Of a DNA stretch of 64,000 bases, positions 9,336-18,440 are shown piece by piece (the stretch's first letter is position 1; every line of letters starts with the position of its first letter). This DNA is from Mycobacterium sp. ELW1. Lineage in GTDB: Bacteria; Actinomycetota; Actinomycetes; Mycobacteriales; Mycobacteriaceae. The notes beneath the pieces were generated by a model. That model was not told the DNA's origin, made no database searches, and was given only the letters and a program-made list of their open reading frames with translations. The stretch is from NCBI RefSeq assembly GCF_008329905.1, contig NZ_CP032155.1, forward strand, positions 4,712,001 through 4,776,000, in the 5' to 3' direction. The translations under genes and the position numbers were made by a program.

Positions 9336-10180
9336 GGGGCCGCTTCGGCCAGTTCGACGACGTTGGTCAGCAGAAATGCCCGGGTCAGCGGACCGACCCC
9401 GCCGGGATTGGGCGACACATGGCCGGCCACCTCCCAGACGTCGGGATGGACGTCTCCGGTGAGCTTGCCCTCCACCCGGCTCACGCCCACGTCGACGACG
9501 GCTGCACCCGGCCGCACCATGTCGGCGGTCAGCATGTGCGGCACACCGACCGCGGCGATGATGATGTCGGCCTGCCGGGTCAACTCAGGAAGATCACGAG
9601 TTCCGGTGTGGCACAACGTCACTGTCGCGTTCTCGCTACGACGGGTGAGGAGTAGGCCCAGCGGGCGACCGACCGTCACACCACGGCCGATGACCACCAC
9701 GTGCGCGCCGGCGATCGGCACGTCGAAGCGGCGCAGCAGGTGCACGATGCCGCGCGGCGTGCAGGGCAGCGGCGCGGCCTTGCCGAGCACCAGGCGGCCC
9801 AGGTTGGTCGGGTGCAGGCCGTCGGCGTCCTTGTCCGGGTCGACCCGTTCCAGCGCGGCGTTCTCGTCGAGATGGCGCGGCAGCGGCAGCTGCACGATGT
9901 AGCCGGTGCACTCGGGGTTGGCGTTGAGCTCGTCGAGGGTGTCGTCGAGCTGGGCCTGGCTCACGTCGGCGGGCAGATCCCGGCGGATCGAGGTGATGCC
10001 GACCTTCGCGCAGTCGGAGTGCTTGCCCTTCACATACGCGTGCGAACCGGGGTCGTCGCCGACCAGGACGGTGCCCAGTCCCGGGGTACGTCCCGCGGCG
10101 GTCAGCGCCGCCACACGGTCTTTGAGATCGACGAAGATCTCGTCACGGGTGAGCTTGCCGTCCAGGCTGATAGCGACCAC
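9332..10180 (-). CDS. folD: Bifunctional methylenetetrahydrofolate dehydrogenase/cyclohydrolase
   Basis: Interconverts 5,10-methylene-, methenyl- and 10-formyl-tetrahydrofolate with NADP+, supplying one-carbon units for purines and formyl-methionine. The protein shows [19 protein letters not shown] (active-site Tyr and Lys), [14 protein letters not shown], the cofactor loop [18 protein letters not shown] and the C-terminal [15 protein letters not shown]. From the GTG at 10180 it is 282 residues, matching M. tuberculosis FolD (281). ATG codons at 10210 and 10222 would add 10-14 residues not shared with that protein, so I prefer GTG; no start has a strong ribosome site. It is coupled to the DUF3017 gene. 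Confidence 0.95.
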   Translation of the reverse strand: MVAISLDGKLTRDEIFVDLKDRVAALTAAGRTPGLGTVLVGDDPGSHAYVKGKHSDCAKVGITSIRRDLPADVSQAQLDDTLDELNANPECTGYIVQLPLPRHLDENAALERVDPDKDADGLHPTNLGRLVLGKAAPLPCTPRGIVHLLRRFDVPIAGAHVVVIGRGVTVGRPLGLLLTRRSENATVTLCHTGTRDLPELTRQADIIIAAVGVPHMLTADMVRPGAAVVDVGVSRVEGKLTGDVHPDVWEVAGHVSPNPGGVGPLTRAFLLTNVVELAEAAP

Positions 10181-10248
10181 GACCGTATTGTTCCATTGAC
10201 CGAACGCCATCGTTGACAGCACTGTTCAGGGCGTGGTCAGCTGCGGTT

Positions 10249-11448
10249 ATGAACGATGCGCCCGATGTGTTCAGCCCGGCCACGCTCGGCCCCATCACGC
10301 TGCGCAACCGGACCATCAAGTCGGCCACGTTCGAGGCGCGAACCCCCGACGACGTCGTCTCCGATGACCTGATCGCGTTCCACCGGGCGATCGCCGCCGG
10401 CGGCATCGGCATGACGACCGTCGCCTACACCGCGGTGAGCCAGGGCGGGCGCACCAACGGCGGACAGATCTGGATGCGTCCGGAAGCGGTGCCCGGCCTG
10501 CGCAGGCTCGCCGACGCCGTGCACGCCGAGGGTGCGGCGATCAGCGCGCAGATCGGGCACGCCGGCCCGGTCGCTAATGCCCGCTCGAACAAGGCCGCGG
10601 CGCTGGCCCCGGTTCGGTTCTTCAACCCGCTGTCGATGAAGTTCGCCAAGCACGCCACCCGTGACGACATCAACAACGTCATCGCCGCGCACGCCTCGGC
10701 AGCCCGGTTCGCCATCGACTCCGGATTCGACGCCGTCGAGATCCACCTCGGCCACAACTATCTGGCCAGCTCGTTCCTGTCCCCGATGATCAACCGGCGC
10801 ACCGACGAGTTCGGCGGGTCGCTGGAGAACCGGGCCAAGGTCGCCCGCGGCATCGTGATGGCCGTGCGCCGTGAGGTCGAGCGCCTGGGCCCGGCCCCGA
10901 TTGCGGTGACCGCCAAGCTCAACATGGCCGACGGAGTGCGCGGCTCGATCCAGATCGAGGAGTCGCTGCAGACCGCCAAGTGGCTGGAGGAAGACGGCGG
11001 CCTGGACGCGATCGAACTCACCGCGGGCAGCTCACTGCTCAACCCCATGTACCTGTTCCGCGGCGACGCCCCGGTCAAGGAGTTCGCCGCAGCGCAGAAA
11101 TGGCCGCTGAACTGGGGCATGCGGATGACCGGCAAGAAGTTCATGCGGGAATACCCCTACCGGGAGACGTACCTGCTGCGCGATGCCGAGCAGTTCCGCA
11201 AAGAGCTGACCATGCCGCTGATCCTGCTCGGCGGCATCACCAACCGCGAGAGCATGGACCGCGCGATGGCCGCGGGTTTCGAGTTCGTGGCGATGGGCCG
11301 CGCGTTGCTGGCCGAGCCCGATCTGCTCAATCGCATCCAGGCCGACGGGGACGCGCACTCGGTGAAGTCGCTGTGCACGCACTGCAACAAATGCATGCCG
11401 ACCATCTACTCGCGGACCCTTTGTGTCGTGACGGGCGGTCCGGCATGA
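10249..11448 (+). CDS. NADH:flavin oxidoreductase, Old Yellow Enzyme family
   Basis: A 399-residue FMN TIM-barrel enzyme (Rv3359-like). It begins MNDAPDVFSPATLGPITLRN, and has the OYE active-site region VEIHLGHNYLASSFLSP followed by NRRTDEFGGSLENRAK, the FMN phosphate-binding segment FEFVAMGRALLAEPDL and a C-terminal cysteine cluster CTHCNKCMP. Such clusters in the 2,4-dienoyl-CoA reductase branch can bind an iron-sulfur centre, but the second half of that larger protein is absent here. The physiological substrate is unknown; reduction of an enone or enoyl-type compound is expected. It is divergent from folD with 68 bp between. Confidence 0.88.
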   Translation: MNDAPDVFSPATLGPITLRNRTIKSATFEARTPDDVVSDDLIAFHRAIAAGGIGMTTVAYTAVSQGGRTNGGQIWMRPEAVPGLRRLADAVHAEGAAISAQIGHAGPVANARSNKAAALAPVRFFNPLSMKFAKHATRDDINNVIAAHASAARFAIDSGFDAVEIHLGHNYLASSFLSPMINRRTDEFGGSLENRAKVARGIVMAVRREVERLGPAPIAVTAKLNMADGVRGSIQIEESLQTAKWLEEDGGLDAIELTAGSSLLNPMYLFRGDAPVKEFAAAQKWPLNWGMRMTGKKFMREYPYRETYLLRDAEQFRKELTMPLILLGGITNRESMDRAMAAGFEFVAMGRALLAEPDLLNRIQADGDAHSVKSLCTHCNKCMPTIYSRTLCVVTGGPA

Positions 11449-11485
11449 CGGGAAGACGGCGCCACTACCGATAGAGTTGGTCTCG

Positions 11486-14062
11486 ATGACTCGACCAGCC
11501 GCGCCCGATCTGACAGTTCGGTACGACGGGTCGGAGCGTACTTTCGCCGCAGGGCACGATGTCGTGGTTGGCCGCGACCTCCGTGCTGACGTGCGAATCG
11601 CCCACCCCTTGATCTCCCGCGCCCATCTGGTGCTCCGTTTCGACCACGGCCGATGGATGGCCATCGACAACGGCTCCCTGAACGGCATGTTCGTCAACGG
11701 CCGCCGGGTGCCGTCGGTCGACATCAGTGACGGCCTGACCGTCAACGTCGGCAATCCCGATGGGCCACCGATGAGCTTCGGCCTCGGCCGCCATCAGGGC
11801 TCGGTGGGACGCCCGCCGCAGACGTCGTCGGTGCGCATGTCGGTCCCGCCGTCGTCGCCGTCGTGGCCGGCCAACCCGAGCCGGGGTGTGCCGACCGCCG
11901 GGCAGTGGCAGCCTCCGCCGTCGCAAGCCCAGCCGACCCACCAGCCGCCGGTGTATCCGACCAGCGGCTCGCGGGCGCAGCCGACCTACCACCCGCCTGC
12001 CGCGACGGGGCCGGTCGGCCATCAGCAGGCGGCGGCACCCACCCAGATGCGTCCCGCCGTCGGCAAGCCCGCGCAGCCGTCGTCGAATCTCGCGACGTCG
12101 ATGCTGAAGATCCTGCGCCCGGGCGCACCCAGCGAGGTGCCGCCGGGCGGGATCAAGATCGGTCGCGCGACCGACAACGACATCGTCATCCCCGACGTAC
12201 TGGCGTCGCGCCATCACGCCACGCTGATCCCGACACCGGGCGGCACGGAGATCGTCGACAACCGCAGCATCAACGGCACGTTCGTCAACGGCAGCCGGGT
12301 CGACACCGCGATGCTGAACGAGGGCGACACCGTCACGATCGGCAACATCGACCTCGTCTTTGCCGGCGGCACGCTGGCCCGGCGCACCGAGACGTCGGCG
12401 GCCACCGCCACCGGCGGTCTGGACGTCCGCGCGGTGACATGGACGATCGAGCACAACAAGACGTTGCTGGACAACATCTCGCTGACCGCGCGCCCCGGCA
12501 CACTGACCGCGGTGATCGGCCCGTCCGGCGCGGGCAAGTCGACGTTCGCGCGACTGGTCGCCGGCTACACCCATCCGACAAGTGGCACAGTCACTTTCGA
12601 GGGTCACAACATTCACGCCGAGTATGCCTCGCTGCGATCCCGGATCGGCATGGTGCCGCAGGACGACGTGGTGCACGGCCAGCTGACCGTGAACCAGGCG
12701 CTGATGTACGCCGCGGAACTGCGGCTGCCGCCGGACACCACCAAGGAAGACCGCCAGCAGGTGGTGGCCCAGGTGCTCGCCGAGCTGGAGATGACCCAGC
12801 ACCAGAACACCCGGGTGGACAAGCTCTCCGGCGGTCAGCGCAAGCGCGCCTCGGTGGCGCTCGAGCTGCTGACCGGCCCGTCGCTGCTGATCCTCGACGA
12901 GCCGACGTCCGGCCTGGACCCGGCGCTGGACCGCCAGGTCATGACGATGCTGCGCCAGCTGGCCGACGCCGGCCGCGTGGTGTTGGTGGTCACCCACTCG
13001 CTGACCTACCTCGACGTGTGCGACCAGGTGCTGCTGCTGGCGCCCGGCGGCAAGACGGCGTTCTGCGGTCCGCCCAGCCAGATCGGACCGGCGATGGGCA
13101 CCACCAACTGGGCCGACATCTTCAGCTCGGTCGCCGGCGATCCCGACGGCGCCTATCAGCGCTACCTCCAGCAGACCGGGCCTACTCCCCCACCGCCGCC
13201 GGTCGAGACGCCGTCGAACATGGGCGAGCCGACGCACACCAGCTTGCTGCGCCAGTTCTCCACGATCGCGCGTCGCCAGATGCGGCTGATCATCTCGGAC
13301 CGGGGCTACTTCGCGTTCCTGGCGCTGCTGCCGTTCATCATGGGTGTGCTGTCGCTGTCGGTGCCCGGCACCGTCGGCTTCGGCGTACCCAATCCGATGG
13401 GTGATGCGCCCAACGAACCCGGCCAGATCCTGGTGCTGCTCAATGTCGGCGCGATCTTCATGGGCACCGCGCTGACGGTGCGCGACCTGATCGGTGAACG
13501 CCCGATCTTCCGAAGAGAGCAAGCCGTCGGGCTGTCGACGACGGCGTACCTGCTGGCGAAGGTCTGCATCTACGCGGTGTTCGCGATCGTGCAGTCGACC
13601 ATCGTCACGGCGATCACGATTGCCGGCAAGGGCGGTCCGACGCAGGGATCGCTGACGTTCCTGAGCCCGACGCTGGAACTGTTCGTGGTGATGGCGGCGA
13701 CGACGGTGACCGCGGCGATGGTGGGCCTCGCACTGTCGGCGCTGGCCAAGTCCAACGAGCAGATCATGCCGCTGCTGGTGGTCGCGGTCATGAGCCAGCT
13801 GGTGTTCTCCGGCGGCATGATCCCGGTGACCGGACGCCTGGTGCTCGATCAGCTGTCCTGGTTCACCCCGGCGCGCTGGGGCTTCGCGGCGTCGGCCTCC
13901 ACGGTCGACCTGATCAAGTTGGTGCCGGGACCGCTGACGCCGAAGGACCGGCACTGGGAGCACACCGCGTCGGCGTGGTGGTTCGACATGGGGATGCTCG
14001 GCGTGCTGTGCATCGGGTATCTGTCGCTGGTGCGGTGGAAGATCCGGCTGAAGGGCGCGTGA
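11486..14062 (+). CDS. Twin-FHA ABC-2 type transporter (Rv1747-like)
   Basis: An 858-residue fusion of two phosphothreonine-binding FHA domains with an ABC half-transporter. FHA1 covers about residues 10-95 (VVVGRDL, ISRAH, GSLNGMFVNG), then a Pro/Gln-rich linker to about 205, FHA2 at about 215-295 (IGRATDNDIVIPD, SRHHA, SINGTFVNG). The nucleotide-binding domain has Walker A GPSGAGKST (about 345), signature LSGGQRKR and Walker B LLILDEPTSGLDP; six hydrophobic segments follow from about residue 605. In M. tuberculosis the homologue Rv1747 is regulated through Ser/Thr kinase phosphorylation of the linker; the same is inferred here. A TTG nine bases upstream (11477) is an alternative start. The exported substrate is unknown. 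Confidence 0.92.
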   Translation: MTRPAAPDLTVRYDGSERTFAAGHDVVVGRDLRADVRIAHPLISRAHLVLRFDHGRWMAIDNGSLNGMFVNGRRVPSVDISDGLTVNVGNPDGPPMSFGLGRHQGSVGRPPQTSSVRMSVPPSSPSWPANPSRGVPTAGQWQPPPSQAQPTHQPPVYPTSGSRAQPTYHPPAATGPVGHQQAAAPTQMRPAVGKPAQPSSNLATSMLKILRPGAPSEVPPGGIKIGRATDNDIVIPDVLASRHHATLIPTPGGTEIVDNRSINGTFVNGSRVDTAMLNEGDTVTIGNIDLVFAGGTLARRTETSAATATGGLDVRAVTWTIEHNKTLLDNISLTARPGTLTAVIGPSGAGKSTFARLVAGYTHPTSGTVTFEGHNIHAEYASLRSRIGMVPQDDVVHGQLTVNQALMYAAELRLPPDTTKEDRQQVVAQVLAELEMTQHQNTRVDKLSGGQRKRASVALELLTGPSLLILDEPTSGLDPALDRQVMTMLRQLADAGRVVLVVTHSLTYLDVCDQVLLLAPGGKTAFCGPPSQIGPAMGTTNWADIFSSVAGDPDGAYQRYLQQTGPTPPPPPVETPSNMGEPTHTSLLRQFSTIARRQMRLIISDRGYFAFLALLPFIMGVLSLSVPGTVGFGVPNPMGDAPNEPGQILVLLNVGAIFMGTALTVRDLIGERPIFRREQAVGLSTTAYLLAKVCIYAVFAIVQSTIVTAITIAGKGGPTQGSLTFLSPTLELFVVMAATTVTAAMVGLALSALAKSNEQIMPLLVVAVMSQLVFSGGMIPVTGRLVLDQLSWFTPARWGFAASASTVDLIKLVPGPLTPKDRHWEHTASAWWFDMGMLGVLCIGYLSLVRWKIRLKGA

Positions 14063-14155
14063 CGTCCGGTAGGCCAGCTTCCGTTGAGATGCAGCGCAAC
14101 TGAAGTTCGTGTCGCGGTTGACTGCTGTTCATCCAGCGTCCATAGCGTGCCGCGC

Positions 14156-14611
14156 ATGAGGATGAAAGCGGCGGCGCTGGCCGCAGCAGTGAGCCTGTCG
14201 GTCGTGCTGGCCCCCGTCGCGGCGGCCGACCCCAGTGTCGACAAGTTCGGCGGGTGGAACCACCTCGTCGACAACGGCGGCCAGGTGATCACGATCTGGA
14301 AGATCACCGACCTGAAGCCCAGCACAGACACCATCCCCGGCTATCCACTGGCGGGCAAGCTGTGGGAGGCGACGGCCAAGGTGCGCGCCGCCAAGGGCAC
14401 CGTCACGCCGATCATCCCGGACTTCAACGCGCGCGCCAATGGCGCCAACTACCCCGTGCTGTGGCAGGCCGCCACGCCGCAGGGAATCAGCGGCGCGACA
14501 CTGCAGCAGGGTGACACATCGTGGGGCAAGCTGTATTTCGACGTCACCGGGCCCGCGCCGACCTCGGTGGTCTACAACAACGGGGTCGAGGATCTGCTGG
14601 TCTGGAAGTAG
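14156..14611 (+). CDS. Secreted MPT63-like protein (DUF1942)
   Basis: A 151-residue exported protein. An N-terminal signal peptide (RMKAAALAAAVSLSVVLAPV, probable cleavage after VAAA at about residue 24) precedes a compact beta-rich domain with VDNGGQVITIWKITDLKPS, WEATAKVRAAKGTVTPIIPD and GKLYFDVTGPAPTSVVYNNG, features of the mycobacterial immunogenic protein MPT63/MPB63 family. The family has an immunoglobulin-like fold and no established function. An in-frame ATG two codons later (14162) is also possible. It stands alone 93 nt after the FHA-ABC gene. Confidence 0.88.
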   Translation: MRMKAAALAAAVSLSVVLAPVAAADPSVDKFGGWNHLVDNGGQVITIWKITDLKPSTDTIPGYPLAGKLWEATAKVRAAKGTVTPIIPDFNARANGANYPVLWQAATPQGISGATLQQGDTSWGKLYFDVTGPAPTSVVYNNGVEDLLVWK

Positions 14612-14702
14612 CCCGGCGCGAATCACTCACCCACGTAATCGAGTTGATCGATAGTTGGCGGCGGGTCTGCAGTCCCTGACGGCTGTCCGTAGACTCCGGT
14701 GC

Positions 14703-15161
14703 ATGCTGCGCATCTCGTCGACCCTGGTGGCGGGTGTCGCATCTCTCGTGCTCACATCGTGCAGCGGGTCCCAGCCCGAGGCGCCGTCACCGAGCCCGGT
14801 GGCCACGCCGAGCGCGGTTGTGCAAACGACGCCCGGCGCGCCGGGCTCCGGACAGCCATGCCATTTCGCGCCCGTGCGCAACCTCATCGAGTGGCACAAA
14901 ACCAGCCACCCGCCCAGTGCCGATGGCTCGACCGGGCCACCTGCCTCGGCCGTCAAATTCGGTGACGTGAACCTCGTGGGCTGCAAGAGTTCGCTCGACG
15001 GATGGGTGGAAAGACACTCAGACAGCGCGGCCGACACCGCTGCCGGGTTTCGCGACTGCTCCGAAATCGCCTGGGCTGACGACAATCCCGGCTACAACGT
15101 CCACGCCGTGCCGGCACCACGCTTGAAGAATGTTCTCTTGCGAGCAGGCAACGACTGTTGA
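14703..15161 (+). CDS. Lipoprotein, DUF3558-like size and composition
   Basis: A 152-residue lipoprotein of unknown function. The signal LRISSTLVAGVASLVLTSC ends in a lipobox with the acylated Cys at residue 20, followed by a Ser/Pro-rich linker (about 22-50) and a mature domain with four cysteines (QPCHF, VGCKS, RDCSE, GNDC) that could form two disulfides. The cysteine at the very C-terminus is unusual. It resembles small mycobacterial DUF3558-type envelope lipoproteins in layout, but I do not recognise a specific family. The end converges on the monooxygenase gene 20 nt away. Confidence 0.75.
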   Translation: MLRISSTLVAGVASLVLTSCSGSQPEAPSPSPVATPSAVVQTTPGAPGSGQPCHFAPVRNLIEWHKTSHPPSADGSTGPPASAVKFGDVNLVGCKSSLDGWVERHSDSAADTAAGFRDCSEIAWADDNPGYNVHAVPAPRLKNVLLRAGNDC

Positions 15162-15181
15162 CCGGGCCGGCAGGAGGACGC

Positions 15182-16501
15182 TCAGTACTCCTGAAGGCTC
15201 TCTCGCAGGGTGGTCCCGGGGTAACGGGTGCGGAAGCGGCCGCGACGCTGCAGCTCCGGCACCAGCAGCTCGGTCATGTCGTTGAAGCATCCCGGGGTGT
15301 CGGTGGCCAGCATCATGAAGCCGTTGCAGCCGCCCTCGTCGAGGTACTGCTCCATCTGATCGGCGACGTCGGACGGCGTGCCGACCGCCACCGGCGCACC
15401 CATCGAGACGCCGTAGATCTGCGCGGCTTCGCGCACCGTCACCGGGGCGCCGTCCTTTGCTTCCAGGATCGCGTCGAACAACCCGCGGATGCCCTGCACG
15501 TCGGCGTCGACCACGTTGTCGTCGAGGCCGAGTGTGGAGAAGTCGAAACCGGTGTGGCCAGAGAGGATTCCGAGCGCACTCTCGATCTGGACCTTCTCGA
15601 CGAACTCGGCGTAGCGGTCGTTCGCGCGGCCCTTGGCCCGGTCGATGATGGTCTGCAGACCGTAGATCAGCTTCACCGACTCGGGGTCGCGACCCGCATC
15701 ACTGGCCCGGGTGCGGATGTCGTCGGCGTAGGCCCGCATGCTCTTGGGCGTCGGGAAGATGCCGAACACGGATTCGGCATGTTTGGCCGCGAATTCGCGA
15801 CCCTGGTCCGAGGATCCGGCCTGCCACAGCACCGGCCGCTTCTGCGGCGATGGCGCGACGAAGTGGCGGCCCTTGGATTGGAAGAACTCACCCCGGAAGT
15901 CGACTTCGCGGACTTTGGCCGGGTCGGCGAAGATGCCGTTCTCCCGGTCGTAGACGATCGCGTCGTCGTCCCAGGAATCCCACAGCTGATACAGCAGCTG
16001 CATGTACTCCTCGACCACCTCGTAGCGCTTGTCACGCGGCGTCAGGTTCTCTTTGCCCATCGCCTGGAACTCGCTCTTGGAGTAGGACGTCACGATGTTC
16101 CAGCCGACCCGGCCACCGGTCAGGTGATCCAGCGTCGAGAGCTGACGGGCCATCATGTACGGCGGCACAAAGGATGTCGACAGGGTGATACCGATGCCGA
16201 GGTTCTTGGTGAACGCCCCGACAATCGGGACGACGCTGGCGGGCTCGTGCACCGGACACTGACCCGCGAACTTCACCACCGGATCCGAGTTGCCCTTGTA
16301 GGTGGTGTACGGCGCGAGTTCGTCGGCGATGAACATCGCGTCGAAAAGGCCACGCTCCATGGTCCTTCCGAGATCGCGCCAGTACTCCGGCCGCGACCAG
16401 TGGTAGCCGACCTTGTCGCGCGGGTGCGCCCACATCGTGGAGGCGTGGTTCATCACGCCGTGCTGCACAAACCCGAGCAGATGCGCTTTCTTCTTCGTCA
16501 C
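15182..16501 (-). CDS. FMN-dependent monooxygenase, NtaA/SnaA/DszA family
   Basis: A 439-residue bacterial-luciferase-type TIM-barrel enzyme using reduced FMN from a partner reductase. Diagnostic segments are LGFVQHGVMNHASTMWAHP, RGLFDAMFIADE, HLTGGRVGWNIVTSYSKSEFQ and KRPVLWQAGSSDQGREFAAKHAE. Relatives oxidise nitrilotriacetate, dibenzothiophene sulfone, or N-acetylated S-alkyl-cysteines in sulfur scavenging. It is the last gene of a five-gene minus-strand cluster and its ATG overlaps the stop of the small membrane protein. The cluster context (cysteine-synthase-like gene, symporter, second flavin monooxygenase) favours an organosulfur substrate; that is inference. Confidence 0.88.
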   Translation of the reverse strand: MTKKKAHLLGFVQHGVMNHASTMWAHPRDKVGYHWSRPEYWRDLGRTMERGLFDAMFIADELAPYTTYKGNSDPVVKFAGQCPVHEPASVVPIVGAFTKNLGIGITLSTSFVPPYMMARQLSTLDHLTGGRVGWNIVTSYSKSEFQAMGKENLTPRDKRYEVVEEYMQLLYQLWDSWDDDAIVYDRENGIFADPAKVREVDFRGEFFQSKGRHFVAPSPQKRPVLWQAGSSDQGREFAAKHAESVFGIFPTPKSMRAYADDIRTRASDAGRDPESVKLIYGLQTIIDRAKGRANDRYAEFVEKVQIESALGILSGHTGFDFSTLGLDDNVVDADVQGIRGLFDAILEAKDGAPVTVREAAQIYGVSMGAPVAVGTPSDVADQMEQYLDEGGCNGFMMLATDTPGCFNDMTELLVPELQRRGRFRTRYPGTTLRESLQEY

Positions 16502-16839
16502 AAGGCCGCCCCCGCACGGTCACCGCGCAACTCGAGGATGAACGCCACGATCACCGCGGCGGCGGTGCCGAGGCCGCTGAAGGCGAGCACGTACCAGAAC
16601 GCACCGCTGTAGGACGCGATGATCAACAAGACCAGCGATGTGAGGACCGCGACGGTGGCTTTCCACGTGAAGCCGGGAACCAGTGCGACTTCCGAGGAGT
16701 CGAGCTCCTCATCGAATGCGTCGACGCTCGTCCCGGCTGCCAGCTCCCGCCGGATCCGCAGGAAGCTCAAGGTACCGACGATCAGATAGATGACGGCGAG
16801 CACCAAGCCGATGCCGGCGCCGAGGTAAAAAAGAGTCAC
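16498..16839 (-). CDS. Small three-helix membrane protein next to symporter
   Basis: A 113-residue protein, function unknown. Three hydrophobic segments are visible: LGAGIGLVLAVIYLIVGTLS, ATVAVLTSLVLLIIASYSG and FWYVLAFSGLGTAAAVIVAF, with an acidic loop VDAFDEELDSSE between the first two. Its GTG at 16839 follows the symporter stop by 27 nt and its stop overlaps the next start. Small membrane partners encoded beside SSS symporters are known elsewhere (for example YjcH with ActP), so an accessory or stabilising role is plausible, though no sequence similarity to those was recognised. Confidence 0.8.
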   Translation of the reverse strand: MTLFYLGAGIGLVLAVIYLIVGTLSFLRIRRELAAGTSVDAFDEELDSSEVALVPGFTWKATVAVLTSLVLLIIASYSGAFWYVLAFSGLGTAAAVIVAFILELRGDRAGAAL

Positions 16840-16866
16840 TGCAATGCCTTTCGGGTGCTTCGGTGG

Positions 16867-18405
16867 TTACTGCTGGCCGGCGATGACGGGGTCACCGGGC
16901 TTCTCGGTGGCCGCGGGTGCGGTGTCGCGCTCCAGCAGGGCCCCCTTGCCTTCGGCGAGGCTGCCGAAGTCGAAGCGGGTGTTGGCGCGCAAGCTCACCA
17001 CCACCGAAACGATGGCCGACGCGGCGATCAACCCGATGATTCCGAACAGCGGTCCGTAGGTCGGCCCGAGGGTCTCCCGCAGCGGACCGCCGACCGCGAT
17101 GCCCGCGAGCACACCCGCGACGTAGCCACTGCCGGTCATGCGGGACCAGAAGATGCTGAGCGTCACCGGGATGAGCAGGCTGGTGCCGTAGAAGTACACC
17201 GTGGTAACGAGATTCACGTAGTCGATACCGGTCAGCACCACGCCACCGGCGATCGCCGCCGCGACGATCATGCTGGTCTTGGTGATCGTGAGCAGCCTGC
17301 GCTCGGACACCTTCGGCCAGTACCGGTGGACGATGTCGACCGCGACCAGTGACGTCACGCCCGAGAGGGCACCGTCGATGGCCGCGAAGCATGCGTTGAC
17401 GACCACGAGCGTGTACAGCGCGACGATGAACACCGGCAGGCCGAGGCTGGCGATGACGTGCGGGCCGACCGCTCCCGCACCCAGTGAACCCAGCTGGTCC
17501 GGTGTGACGCCGTAGGCGACACCGATGAAGCCGAGCAGACCCAGCGCCAGCGGAATCGGGTAGAACCACACGCCCGCCCACAGGAAGCTCCGGCCGAGGT
17601 CCTTCGGCCGGATCGCCCACACACGTTGCCAGAATGACTGATCGGCAATGACGTTCGTCAAGAGTCCGAGCGCCAGCGCCAGACCGAAGCTCGCCGCCGT
17701 GACCGGATTGAAGGGGTTCAGGTGCTGGTCGCCGAGCGCCTCCACCTTGGTGAAGATGAGCTCGGCGCTGCCGGCCTTGGCCAAGGCGAACAGCACCACC
17801 ACCGACGAGCCGACGCCGAGCAGCAGCGTGTTCAATGTTCCCGTGACCGCGGACGTGGTCAGCCCGCCGAAGTACGAATACACGGTGACGACGACGATGC
17901 CGGTGATGACGATGCCGATCGGGGTGAGACCGAAGATCTTGTTCATCACGAGCACCAGCCCGGCGAGGTTGATCATGATGACGCCGAGCAGTGCACCGAT
18001 CAGGAACACCAGGGTCGCCACACTGCTGACCGTGTTCTGGAACCGCGCGCGGATGAATTCCGCGAGTGTGTATCCGGACGGCATCTTCTGACGCAGCTTC
18101 AACGCGAAGGGCACCATGATGATCACGGCGAGGCCGTTGGGCACGATGAACCACACCAGGCCCGAGGTACCCCAGGTGTAGGCCTGGGCTGACGACAGCA
18201 TCACCGCCATCGACCATGTCCACACCGAGATGAGCGACGCCACCCCGAATCCGAAGCCGAGCAGCCGGCCGGAGATGACGAAGTTGTGCGTGGTTTTGAC
18301 GGCGCCCTTCACGGCGAGGGCGATGAGCAACAGGACGATGCCCGGGCCCAACAGCAGCGCATATCCCAATGCGCCTGACTGCTGGATGAATTCGAGGTGC
18401 GGCAC
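16867..18405 (-). CDS. Sodium/solute symporter (SSS family)
   Basis: A 512-residue inner-membrane transporter with about 13 hydrophobic helices. The family core is visible: LISVWTWSMAVMLSSAQAYT, SGYTLAEFIRARFQ, VTVYSYFGGLTTSAVTGTLN and ADQSFWQRVWAIRPKDLGRS. The GTG at 18405 is chosen over an upstream in-frame ATG because AAGGAGA lies seven bases before it. It lies between two flavin monooxygenase genes in the same orientation, so it probably imports their substrate with sodium. The family covers sugars, amino acids, pantothenate and urea; the cluster suggests a sulfur-containing organic acid or amino acid, unproven. Confidence 0.9.
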   Translation of the reverse strand: MPHLEFIQQSGALGYALLLGPGIVLLLIALAVKGAVKTTHNFVISGRLLGFGFGVASLISVWTWSMAVMLSSAQAYTWGTSGLVWFIVPNGLAVIIMVPFALKLRQKMPSGYTLAEFIRARFQNTVSSVATLVFLIGALLGVIMINLAGLVLVMNKIFGLTPIGIVITGIVVVTVYSYFGGLTTSAVTGTLNTLLLGVGSSVVVLFALAKAGSAELIFTKVEALGDQHLNPFNPVTAASFGLALALGLLTNVIADQSFWQRVWAIRPKDLGRSFLWAGVWFYPIPLALGLLGFIGVAYGVTPDQLGSLGAGAVGPHVIASLGLPVFIVALYTLVVVNACFAAIDGALSGVTSLVAVDIVHRYWPKVSERRLLTITKTSMIVAAAIAGGVVLTGIDYVNLVTTVYFYGTSLLIPVTLSIFWSRMTGSGYVAGVLAGIAVGGPLRETLGPTYGPLFGIIGLIAASAIVSVVVSLRANTRFDFGSLAEGKGALLERDTAPAATEKPGDPVIAGQQ

Positions 18406-18440
18406 GGCCGGTCTCCTTGTGTGGGTGAGATAGTGGTGAG

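Noticed and set aside
11465..13963. Long minus-strand open frame opposite the FHA-ABC gene
   Set aside because: Arg/His-rich, no domain, fully inside a gene with clear FHA and ABC motifs; a GC-rich shadow frame.
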